NCBI GenBank assembly: GCA_036023115.1
Contig: JAYKKT010000079.1
Span: 7,797,501-7,861,500, forward strand
Direction: 5' to 3'
DNA: 64,000 nt
Source of the DNA: Brasenia schreberi
Taxonomy: Eukaryota > Streptophyta > Magnoliopsida > Nymphaeales > Cabombaceae
The position numbers and the translations under genes were made by a program. Below the pieces are notes generated by a model that saw only the letters and a list, made by a program, of their open reading frames with translations, did no database searches and was not told the origin of the DNA. Below are positions 42,749-53,292 of the stretch, piece by piece (position 1 is the stretch's first letter; each line of letters starts with the position of its first letter).

Positions 42749-44966
42749 ATCTGGAGCGTCAACCAATATGTTCACAATGTATAGAAGTGTTTGGAAGTGT
42801 CAACCAAATATACAAGAGCATGGTGTGTGTATTAGTGCACGAGAGTATATATATGAATTTGTGAAGCATGCAACTGAATTCTATACTACTGCCCACAATG
42901 TGTGAAAGTGTCGACCAATATGGTGACAAGATCAAGCAAGAAAACTTCAGAATCCATCATCTAGCAATTTAGTAGTCCCGCCGATTCCACCAAGCATGCC
43001 AAGAGGGAATTATCTATATATTTTTTGTTCTCTAAAACCTCGACTCACAAAGCAATTTATTAAAAGGGGGAGAGGGCAAAAACAAAGTCTTTGAGAGACT
43101 CATCTCTAAGTGCTCCTCAATATCATGTAGGTTTGATGAGGTTATACATAGAAGTTCTTATTCTACCAAACAAGGGTAATAGTAGCGGCAAGAAATTTAT
43201 GCACAAATGCCAAACTTTTAATCAAGTTCAGCATGCAATGATTGAAAAACTCAAATAGCCTGGAGTCAAATTTTTTAGAGGCCAATACAGGTTTGTATGT
43301 CAATGAGATCAAATGCAACGTTAAAGGCATATGTACGATGATTGCATATGTTGATGAGCAGCAAACAAAACAATATGTGCCTACAACGTTAAAGGCATAT
43401 ACCACCCAGTCATGCGTGCGGGAGACAATGATGAGAGACTATATGAGTTACACTGGGAACTTCAACACATGCAAGCTCTAAAATCACTCCAAGTCAACAG
43501 TTGATAACGCCCAAATGAATATGCAGAACTGGAACACTTTGTCAACAGCAAGGTGAAGCGCACAACCTAATTCAGAAAATAACATGTGCATGTTCTTTAC
43601 GTAAGTTGTAGGCACATAAACCCAACGCAAACAGATCGGCATGCAAAACTTATTTCAATGTGAAATGAATCAACGTGAAATCTGTTTACCAGGACCGACG
43701 CTGACCCTAATGCAAGTCCAATGCACACTAACTAACATGGTAATGGTGAATTCTATATGACGTTAGACTATCAAGGCAATGATGAGTAAGCAATGTAGTA
43801 GTGGCAACATGATGTTAGATGGATGAATAACTCTAACAAGTTAGGAATATCACCAAAAAAAACTTCACAAACCAGGCACCGACCCATCTCTCACAAGCCT
43901 TCCATGTCAGCTACGTAAGAGAGTATGAGAGAGAGAAACAACAAATGGACGTTTTACTGCAAATACATGGAAAATTTCTCATGATGTTGATCAACTGCAG
44001 ATGATTGAAATACTTAAGGGCTCGGTCATGACCCGGTGGGTGGTGAGCAAAATCTACATTTATAGGTTGTCTTAGATCGACCTTCAAAAGGCAATATTGC
44101 TGTAAGTCTTTCTAGGATTGACTCCAAAAGGCAATGAGACACAATTTCAGAATTGTTGCTGTGAAGATCCGGTTGAATTCTTCAAAATCCGAAGGAAAGG
44201 AGAGAGGAAGGATTGGCGATCTAGAATTTTCTGGTGCTTATCCTGTTCGATTTCCTTCTTTCTTCATTCATTTGAGGTGGCAATGGATAAGGAGCCAAGG
44301 AAAATTTTCCTTGCACACTGCTCCAGGGTTTTCTTCAACACTATAGCCATGTCAAATGAATGAGTCCTACCCTTTCGAATCTGAGATGGTGATGTTGATC
44401 TTAACAAACTTAACAAATTCTGCAAGCGACAGACCTTCAACAAATCTTTCATTTCAGCATCATGTATCTTAGCTGAAAGAAATCTTTTATCTTGCCGAAA
44501 ATTCTTTCTCCATTCCAATGCATGGTGCTGTTGTTGTCCTGAATATTTGACAGAATGAGGTTGTTCATTTCCATTCTTGGCCATACGAATGTGTAGATGT
44601 GGCTCTAACATCGGAGACTGCCCTCTTTTGTTAGAATCGGGATTGGAAAGATCCCAGATCCAATCGAGGTTACCTTAGACATGGTGCTTATCCTTGCACC
44701 TGTCATCAGTCTTAGCTTTGTACATGACAACAATGATAAGGAGTACCTCTCTTTTTTGTTCTCCTTCCCTGATGGCAGTATTAATCGTTCCCTTTTTCCG
44801 TACCGTCATGAACACATCATCATGTCATGCGTATAGCTAACTTGCAGACAACGTATGATGGTGAGAGCAGCCAAGTCAATTTCAATGATGCCACTTTGCT
44901 TCCTTTGCTTGAATTAGCATTCATGAACCACGCAATTTTCATGTTCATGCCCATCTCTTAATGACA
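42749..44966 (-). repeat. LTR-G2, complete family-G LTR
   Basis: Minus TGTCATTAAGAG at 44966 to ...GTGAACA at about 42749, 2.2 kb; next to a candidate primer-binding site (minus TGGTTGACGCTCC, about 42733-42745). A TATA-like box (TATAAATG) lies at 44057-44064. It serves as the uninterrupted reference for LTR-G1 and LTR-G3. Open frames inside it (44118, 44264) are not genes. Confidence 0.68.
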
Positions 44967-45094
44967 AACATCTTTTTTTTAGGTTGATTTTTCCAAAGTT
45001 CAAAATAATGTATAGTTGAGAGGATTTTTATGGGGAATTGAGTTGAGCCTCGTGTTCTATAAGTCTCTTTTCAAAAAGAATTTCTAAAGACTCT

Positions 45095-46330
45095 ATGAAA
45101 AGTTGGGAAGATAGGATTGACTCCCTCAAGAGGGAACTAAAAGAGCTAAGAATCGAGCAGGAAATCGCCGCACTAAACCAAGAGACTGATACGGTGGAAT
45201 CTTGCTCCTCCCATGGCGAACAACCGAGGGGTCACAAGAGAACCTACCATTCATGAAAACCTAAGGTGACCTCCAAATTTGAAGAGGAAGAACTAGTACC
45301 CGAATCCTTCACCATCAAGGATAGGAAGGCCTTCCAACAATTGCTAAGGAGACAAACCAAAGAAAAGATAATATATTCACTATCTAACTTTCTACCTTCT
45401 AATTATCAAACAAATAGTGCTAATAAAATACTGAATTTTCATCAGTATGACAAAAAGAGAGCTTACAAGAAAAAAAGGGATTCCTCTAAGTGGGTTTACT
45501 CGTTTAGAGAATGTATCGAAGTGGCTGGTTTCTTATAATTTAAGCCAATTCACAAGTTCCGAGGACTTGGCGAATTGTTTTATGCAAAGGTTTTCACATA
45601 ATGTGAAAGTCATGCCCACTCTCAAAACTTTGAGAGATACTAAACAATCCCCTAACGAGGATGCACACGCATTTATCGTCAGGTGGAGGTCATTCTTGGA
45701 AAAAGTCAAAGAGCCCATTTCTGAAGGATGTGTAGTGATGCTCATCCTTGAAAATTTCAAAACCGATTTGAAAGCACTCCTCCCTCCACGAGATCCCAAC
45801 TTTTCAAAAATTGATCAAAAAAAGCTTCCCTCTTTGAAGCCAATTTGAAAACAGGAGTTTACAACGATCTCTAGAAAGGAAAATTTTTTCTTAAAACCAA
45901 ATTTTAAAAACCCAAGATATATGGGCCACATGCACGGAAGGAGGAGTAAAAACTAAAAAAATGGCCAACATCCGAGTAGAAACGAGTTTGGTTGGGCCCT
46001 CTAAGTCTTCTGAATAAAGATCTTTTGAAAAAAACCAAAAAAAAATGAGAAAAAGTTTGAAAAAAGACAATAGACCAATCTAAGACAGTCTCTCACGGAA
46101 GTCTTAAAAATTTTATTAGTACAAGGTCTTGTGAGTCTCCAGGCAATTCCTAAAGAGGAACCCAATAAAGGAAAAAATTTTAATGACTTTTGTAAGTATC
46201 ATAGGCTCAAAAGTAATGATGCAAATAAATATTTTTTTCTTGAAAAATAAAATCGATGACTTGATAGAGCAGGATAGAATCTACATCTTGGAGGAACCGG
46301 AGCCCCCTCAAGCCATTTTCAAATAGTCAT
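45095..46330 (+). pseudogene. gag of element B
   Basis: A start at 45095 (MKSWEDRIDSLKRELKELR) has a short coiled-coil-like Lys/Glu N-terminus, then FEEEELVPESFTIKDRKAFQQLLRRQ at 45266-45538 and the gag core at 45447-45848 (LANCFMQRFSHNVKV, TLRDTKQSPNEDAHAFIVRWRSFL, ISEGCVVMLILENF). Further on, FCKYHRLKSNDANK- and LIEQDRIYILEE-like pieces appear at 46180-46300. Stops at about 45256 and later break the frame. Confidence 0.8.
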
Positions 46331-46891
46331 TCCCAAACCACACAAGCACGAGTGAGGACAAAGAGGTATATCTTCATATAATTCAAAATTGTGGGATTGA
46401 GAATGCATTTCATACGGTTCACACTACTTGTGACACACCACTCTCTCTTATAATAAAAAAAGATAAGCAAATGGTGAACCGGGGAGTGCTTAGAGTCTCG
46501 CACCCGGTTAGAGCCTTTGTAGAGATTTGAGGTGCTCTAAGACATTAAATTAGAGTAAAGTAAGGATCGAGCCTTAGGGAGAGTATAGAAGAGGTGACTA
46601 GATCCAGAAGGATCTATCAATCCCCAAACTTAGCTAAACAAGCTAGCAAGAGGGTGGTCGTTTTGCCCGACTCCCTAAAAAACATGCATCCCTAACGCAT
46701 CTCATGGCATGGACAAGGGTAAAAGTGTTGTGTTAATCCCATATAATTTAGAACTATATCTTTCAAAACTTTTCATAAACATATCTATCTTATAGTTGAT
46801 ATAAACCTCACCTACACATAGACATGTCTTAGAGGGAATCTTAGAAAAAGCTAAGGTTAATACAATCATAACTCCTAAATCCCTATCCTTC

Positions 46892-47272
46892 TTGGTCTCA
46901 CCCATCTTTGTCAAGGTCCTAATTGTGTTTACCGAGGATGAATTAGAAAGACCCAATACAACCTACAGCCAAGCTTTGCACATAGAGGTGGTATTGAATC
47001 ACCACACTCTCAACAAGTGCTTGGTTAATGGGGGAGGAGGTATAAATATTCTTCCTCTCCATGCGGCCTTCCAAATAGGAGTACCCATATACAGTCTTGA
47101 ACCGAGTCCAATTGTCATCATAGGATACGATGGCAACTCATCCCACCCTTTAGGCTCCATAGAGTTAGCCATGGAAGTTGGTCAAATATCATATGTAGGG
47201 TTGTTTCATATCTTAGACATAAACCCCCACTACAACTGGTTGTTAGAGAGGCCTTGGATACATCTCCTCTGA
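46892..47272 (+). pseudogene. Protease of element B
   Basis: FTEDELERPNTTYSQALHIEVVLNHHTL, then KCLVNGGGGINILPLH, IIGYDGNSSHPLGSIELAMEVGQ and HYNWLLERPWIHLL. Compared with element A the active-site Asp is Asn (VNGGG rather than VDGRG) and the LLGRP motif reads LLERP, so this protease would be inactive. Confidence 0.78.
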
Positions 47273-47310
47273 TCTGTCCCTTCATCCTTCCACAAGTACC
47301 TTAAAATCCC

Positions 47311-47763
47311 ATGGTCGTGGTAGTCTTTGGAGAAGACAACTCACATCTCAAGGGAATACAAAATTTCCCTTGCCTATCAAGTGACCCATTTGGTGGTGTG
47401 AAAAGAGTCGTGGAGATGCCCAATTCAACGAAGTCATCCACATCCAATCCCCCTATTCTCAAGATCATTCACCTCTTAGGAGAGCCAAAATCATCTCATC
47501 CCAAACCGTTTAGGGTCACATGTATCCTAAGGGAACCCAAGTCACACCCTTCCAATATCGTCTATATCTTAGGAACACCTAAGTCATCCAAGTCTTTCAC
47601 TCCTAGGGTTGTGTGCATCCTAGGGGCAAACTCTGTCACTTCTAAAGCTATACACCTCCTAGGCACAACTAACGAAACTCTAGTGTATAACCATGTCATG
47701 AACGATACATTATTCCAAGGTCATCCTCTTTATCAAAAATTTTTAAAACTTAAAAAGCCTTAG
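47311..47763 (+). pseudogene. Protease-RT linker of element B with five (I/V)xxLLGxPK repeats
   Basis: The frame opens MVVVVFGEDNSHLKGIQNFP (shared with A) and then has KIIHLLGEPK, RVTCILREPK, NIVYILGTPK, RVVCILGAN and KAIHLLGTT, separated by Ser/Thr/Pro-rich stretches of 8-16 residues, ending TLFQGHPLYQKFLKLKKP as in A. Repeat number differs from A (about five against three). Confidence 0.65.
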
Positions 47764-48425
47764 AATATATTATTGAACATAGGGTATATACCATACCAGG
47801 GTCTAAGAGCCAAGAACCAAGGTAGACTAGAACCATTCTACCCTCACCTAACCTGGTTTGACATGGCTTAGGATACAACCGATCCATACTCCCTACCACC
47901 TAAGACCAATTGGGTCAAGGGTGCCCTAGAGCCAACTAAAGCTGAAACCTATGGCCTAGACCTTTTGTTTCGAGTCTAATTCATGGTGGTTTTTTTGTAG
48001 GCTTTATGGAAGACTCCTTTTTTAAAAAAATTCAAAAAAAGTATATATTTTGAAAAAATAAAAAATTTAGAAACCTCTCAAAACCCAAAAACATTTGAAA
48101 AATCTGAAATTCCAAAAAGAAAGTCTTTTAAGTTCTTCCTTTTAGCATTTATTTGGAAAAATAAAAAAAAATTGAAAAAGTCAAAATTCCCAAGTTCGTC
48201 TCATCCATTAATATGATCAAGCCTTTGAGCTTCCCGAATTTCATAAAATTCTTGACTTGGAAAAACCTTCAAATTCCATATGAGGGGATTTTCTAGAGGT
48301 CAATTTAGGAAGTTAGTTTAATCCAAAGTGTGTCAAAATAGGTACTTTTTTGCATGTGCATGAAAAGGCATCTTTCATTGCATTTTTAAAATCGTATAGA
48401 TGTGTTTGCATAGACCTATGAAGAT

Positions 48426-49130
48426 ATGTCTGCTTTAGACCCTAAGATTATAGAGTGCCATTTGCCTCTAAAACCAAATACAAAACCCATGAAACAAAAG
48501 CTTAGGAAAATCTACTCCGATTTCCACTCCCAAGTAAAAGAGGGTTTAGAAGATCTTTTAAAAGTTGGATTTAAAAAACCCTTTGCTTATTCTAAATGGC
48601 TTTCAAATATTATTGTAGTTCAAAATTCAATGGGAAAATTTGTATTTGCATTGATTTTATAAATTTGAACAAAGCCACTCCAAAAGATAATTTTCCACTT
48701 CCAAATATTGATTTGATAGTGGATAGCACTACAAATCATGAAATATTTTCTTTCATGGATGGCTACTCAGGTTATAATTAAATCAATTTAGCACCAAAAG
48801 ATTAGGTTAAAACTACTTTTAGTACACCTTGGGGCACATACTGTTACACAGTTATGCCTTTCGAAAAATGTCGATGCCACATACCAAAGAACCATGACTA
48901 CTATTTTTTATGAGCTCTTGAAAGTATATGTGGATGATCTTTTGGTAAAATAAAAAAACCCGATTCACATATAGAATCTTTACAAAAGGTTTTGGAAATA
49001 CTTAGGCTTTATAAAGTAAAACTAAACCCTCAAAATGTTTTTTGGAGTAGAATCGAAAAAACTCTTAGGGTTCATGGTTAGCCAAAGGGGCATAGAGGTC
49101 AACCCCTCTAAGTGTTGAGCCATCATAGAC
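48426..49130 (+). pseudogene. Reverse transcriptase of element B
   Basis: HLPLKPNTKPMKQKLRKIY, then (shifted) DFINLNKATPKDNFPLPNID and FSFMDGYSGYN, then a stop, TPWGTYCYTVMPF-like sequence and YVDD intact at 48927-48938, followed by NPQN/LLGFMVSQRGIEVNPSK. At least three frame breaks or stops are present. Confidence 0.82.
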
Positions 49131-49298
49131 ATGCCTCCGCCCTCCAACTTGACCCAAATCTGAAGCCTCTAAGGTCAACTCCAAGCGATTAGGAGATTCA
49201 TCTCCAATTTTGCAACAAGATGTGAACCTTTCAATAGACTTTTAAGAGAATGGGTTAAATTTTATTAGGATTCCGATTGCCAAAAAACTTTTGAAAGA

Positions 49299-49895
49299 TT
49301 GAAAACTTATTTATTAAATCTTCTAATTTTAAAACCTCTAAAGCTAGGAAAACCTTTATTGTTTTATATTTCCATCCATACGAATGCGTTGGGTGTTTTA
49401 GTTGCTCAATATAAAGATGATAGTCTTAAGGAGTATGTTACTTATTATATTTCAAAAACTCTATTGGCATATGAAAGAAATTATCAATCCATGGAGAAAA
49501 TGTGTTTAGCCTTTGTATGGGCTTGCCAAAAGTTTAGACATTATTTCCTAGATCATAAGATTTGGATAGTGTCTAAACTTGACCCTATCAATTACCTTTT
49601 TGAATAAACTATCCTAACCTATCCTAACAGGTAGGCTAGGTAAATGGCAACTCCTCTTAATGGAGTGTGATCTAAAATTTCATCACCAAAACTCCATTAA
49701 GGGATAAACCCTAGCCGATCATGTGGTTGATTTACTCCTTGAAGATACATATCTCATACTTGATGAAATGCCCGATAAAGGTATCTTCACAAATGAATTA
49801 GAAAACCATTGTTATAATGGAGATCAAGTATGAAAAATATACTTTGATGGGGTAAAAAATCAACAAGGGGCCGGTGTGGGAATCATCCTATTTGT
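49299..49895 (+). pseudogene. RNase H and start of second RNase H of element B
   Basis: LILKPLKLGKPLLFYISIHTNALG, YYISKTLLAYERNYQSMEKMCLAFVWACQKFRHYFLD as in element A, then in broken frames GRLGKWQLLLME-like and IYFDGVKNQQGAGVGI at the start of the second RNase H. Sequence homology ends at about 49895. Confidence 0.8.
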
Positions 49896-50158
49896 ATCTC
49901 TTTCAACTCTCTTTTTAAAGAGGTGATTCTATCTTTTCCGGTTTGAGAAGATTTTTTCGCAGTTTAAGAAAACCGACTTGTGAAGCTTGATAAGGTATTC
50001 CTTGACATATTTTCAAAGGAATCATCCAAACTTGATATGATGTTGCTGGAAATTTTCAAACTCATGACCAAGTTTTCAAAAGAGTTTAAAACAAGGTTTT
50101 GGAATTGATTTGTTTTGAAAGAAGGTGACCGGATCAAAATGACTCTCCTAAGACCCAA
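49896..50158 (-). pseudogene. gag start of the LTR-5 element, inverted against element B
   Basis: A minus-strand frame (49964-50158) rich in Ser/Asn/Lys begins just inside the primer-binding site, and the sequence at 49900-49930 (minus CTCTTTAAAAAGAGAGTTGAAAGAG) resembles the SLKRE(L/M)KE segment at the N-terminus of A and B gag. The rest of this element is absent: element B in opposite orientation takes its place. Confidence 0.5.
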
Positions 50159-50159
50159 G

Positions 50160-50174
50160 TCCTACCGAGCGTGC
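50160..50174 (-). other. Primer-binding site of the LTR-5 element
   Basis: Minus TGCACGCTCGGTAGGA, a one-base-shorter version of TGGCACGCTCGGT..., 11 bases inside the LTR end. Confidence 0.5.
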
Positions 50175-51795
50175 AATTTTATTTTTGTAAACAAAAATTT
50201 TCAATCATGTATCGACTTAAAAATTTGTTTGCAAAAATCATGCATGAGCGTGCGAGCAAGTTTACTAAAACTTACAAAGTGATTTTCTGACTTTTAAGTA
50301 ATTATAGACAAGCAGATTCTTATCATTGTAGACCTTCTTCAACTGGCACTCAAGAGTCAACCTAAACAATTAGAAAGAGTGATTTATGATCCAATATTTT
50401 TTGAAACAATTTTTCATTCAAAGTAAATTTTCCAAAACAAGGATATTCTTTACTTGGCAAAAAGCAGTTTCTGTTCTGTAAAACAGAATCGGTTCTGTTT
50501 TCTAATAGAAGATGTTTGCAATTTTTTTGGTATTTTACAGGTATCCAAAAATCTTGAAAATTTTACCTAAGCAAGGCCTAGGTATGAAGCTTTATTGATT
50601 TTTTTTTCTTTGAATTTTTGATTTCCTTGATGACAAAAATTAAATCAGGAAAAATTCCTAATCGAATGTGATTCTGAAATTCAGAATAAACTCTGTGACC
50701 AAAATAGAGAGGCTCAGTAAAATATTTGTATCTCTATGCATAAAATTTGTATCTTTATGAAATTTTACGTTAAAAATCTATGGAAGTCAGCTTTCCAGCA
50801 AAACCATTTTCACGATTTTTGGGTGTTTATGTTAAGAGTTATAAGGATTTTATACAAGGTCTATCGTAGGAAATTTTGTATAGACAGATTTTGTTTCAAG
50901 TTGAGTTTGGTTTTTAATAATTTTATTATCAACCTCATCTACATCCAAAACTCTTGAAAATTATATTGTATGCTAGCCATCATGTGTACAATGTTTTGAC
51001 CAAATTTTAGAATATTTTGATTAGAGACGAAGGCTAAAAAACTCTAGGATTGGAGACGATTTATTCAAGATACTGAAATCAGAGTTTTCTTTTTAGAAAC
51101 TAATGATGCATCCGGTTTGATCCTTAATATGTTAGTAATCAATCAAAGAAATTTATGTTGAGAACTTGTGTCTGTTTGGGGAGGTAGCTCATCTACATAT
51201 AAAATTATGGGGCATCTCTCTTAAGGAGGATAACTTTCTTAGATATATATGTGATCATAACCCCTTGCACGCTCCTATACAATCTTATGGATATTTAATC
51301 TACCATAAGAGTGATTTACATCATATCATTGCATTTAAAATGTGGACTCTAATGTCTCTCTTATGGCTTCTTGAATTAATTTGGAGGCAAATAACATCAA
51401 TCAAGAAAGGAGAGAAAAGATGATAATATATTTAAGCATAGAGAAGATGAAGAAGTATAAGATATGACCTATATTGAGGTAGAAGAAACTGAATATTAAA
51501 CAAGTGAGTGATCTTCTTACCGATAACTTTAAGCTTAAAATTTGCAGCACTTCCTCTTGATTTTACAATAGATTGGAGATGGATACTCCAAAATATTAGA
51601 ATTGAATTTAATTGAATTTAATTGGAAAAGAGGGACAAGGGAAAATTTTGCTGGCCTTGGGCGATCTTGGGCTTGGATGGCTTCTCCTTTGGCCAACGAT
51701 TCTTCCTTGGGTTGCGTCTTCTTCTTCTTCTTCTTCTCTCTTTTGTTGGACTTTCTCTCTAAAAAATGTCTCTTAAAACCCAATCCAAGGGTTGG

Positions 51796-51803
51796 TATTT
51801 ATA
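51796..51803 (-). promoter_or_regulatory. TATA-like box of LTR-5
   Basis: TATAAATA on the minus strand, aligned with the boxes in LTR-1, -2 and -3. Confidence 0.5.
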
Positions 51804-51989
51804 GAGTTTCTTGGGAATTCTCTAGAGAAGGAATATACTTTGATATTCCTAGGGCCTTCCACGATTTTGGGTTGGTTCTTGCTTGATCCAAAGGAGTTCC
51901 AATTCACTTTGCTTTGATGGTCATATGGGCTTTGTCAAATGGGGTCACATGGACTTTGTCAAATCTAGTCATGGTCCAACCCATCCCAT

Positions 51990-52230
51990 GTTGTAGTATG
52001 CCTCACTTCTGTAATTGGACTTGGTGCGGTCTTGTCTAAGTACACCCCAACCTTGGTGCAGCTTTGACTTTTGTGTAGGCCAAGCCTACAGCTTCACTTT
52101 GGTGTAGCCCAACCTTGGTATGGCTTGACTTTGGTGCAGCCCAACCCTTGACTTGGTGCGGTCTTGACCAAGTGCATCCTTCTTTTACTAGGTGTAGCCC
52201 GTCTCCACTTGGTGCAACCCGTCTTCTTAT
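51990..52230. repeat. Degenerate minisatellite in LTR-5 U3
   Basis: At least seven degenerate copies of CTTGGTGYAGCCCAACC / ACTTTGGTGCAGC, spaced 20-35 bp. A single related word (ttggtgcagcccttggtt) occurs in LTR-1 at about 1394-1411. Confidence 0.7.
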
Positions 52231-52410
52231 AGACTGACGGGTTTAGGGCTTGTCTTGTGTGATATGGCTTGATCGAGGTTTGTTTAGTGGGCAGGTTACA
52301 TGTTAACTCATCCATTTGGTTCGATTGAACTTGGATTCCTTTGCCTTACTTAAGCTTGATTCACTTGGGTCTTGATTGAATTGGTCTAAGGATCAACTCT
52401 TCTTGACTTA

Positions 52411-52576
52411 GCTTGATTTGGTACTTGAGTAGGGAGATGAGCATGTCATTCGTCACTTCATAGTTGGATTTAAATCTTTGAATTACACTTGCTTCTACCT
52501 TGTAAAATCAGCTTGGCTAATTACATATATTGGGAGGCTTGATTTGGTACTTGAGTAGGGAGATGAGTATGTCATT
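52411..52576. repeat. 40-bp direct repeat in LTR-5 U3
   Basis: A 40-bp unit beginning GCTTGATTTGGTACTTGAGT occurs at 52411-52450 and 52537-52576 with one mismatch (GAGCATG/GAGTATG), start-to-start distance 126 bp. Confidence 0.85.
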
Positions 52577-53292
52577 CCCAAGATCTTGCTCCACTTATCC
52601 AATTCTCTTTTTTAGCTAATATTTCATTTTGTTTCAAATGTTTTTCTTTTTTATTTTGTAAAGCCATTTCTTTTAAGATATATTTGAAAACATAGAATTT
52701 TAACAAAATCTTCAAATATCCTTTTTGGGTTACAATTGAGTCCCATCCCTAGTGTTGTTTGCATGAGTGACCCACTTTCTCTCTGTGAGTTAGTCATTTA
52801 CTGTTTTGACCGCTTTAACCCTTTGATGGTATAGGATCTCATATCGCTTTAACCCTTTCATGAGTGTAGGGTCTCGAACCACTTTAACCCTTTGATGGGT
52901 GTAGGGTTATTTGGTGTAGGACTATCCTCGATGTAGGAGATCATGTTTTGGATTTGTTTTGTTTTTAAATTTAAAAGGTTTTGTAAGTATGTAAAATTAT
53001 CATTTTGCAAACATTTCGTGGGTTTGATAACAAATGTGTCACTTTCATTTGTTTCTTTAAAAAAAATTATTTGAAACTATTCCTTTTTTGAAGAAAACCA
53101 TTTGAAATAGCAAAATCATGCTTATGTCCCATGACAAGATACCTAAATTTGCCTAGTCATGCCATAATATGACTACATGATATTTTCATCTCAAATATCC
53201 TACTTTTGTACGAGTTTCATGAAGGATTTTAAGTTTTTTCAAGTCTATTTTCTACCAAAATTCCTCAATGTTAGTCAAATTTTGGTGTTTAC

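Larger units (their letters stand above)
44967..49895 (+). mobile_element. Element B: Tat-lineage Gypsy internal region, plus strand, no LTRs
   Basis: gag, protease, linker, RT, RNase H and the start of the second RNase H follow in the order of element A, at clearly recognisable protein similarity. The left end abuts LTR-G2; the right end stops inside the second RNase H (...GAGVGI-like) at about 49895, where an inverted gag start of another element begins. Integrase and both LTRs are absent. Confidence 0.82.
50186..53292 (-). repeat. LTR-5, Tat-type LTR of 3.1 kb
   Basis: The minus strand begins GTAAACACCAAAATT at 53292 and ends ...TTTTTGTTTACA at 50186, giving TGTAAACA/TGTTTACA-type inverted ends. 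It is collinear with LTR-2 at the U5 side (ctagcaaag..., accttcttcaactg...; 50250-51130) and with LTR-3 on the U3 side (gttttgaccgctttaaccc near 52810 and gaaccactttaaccc near 15550). A TATA-like box (TATAAATA) lies at 51796-51803. Its U3 is enlarged by repeats (51990-52230 and 52411-52576). Confidence 0.75.
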
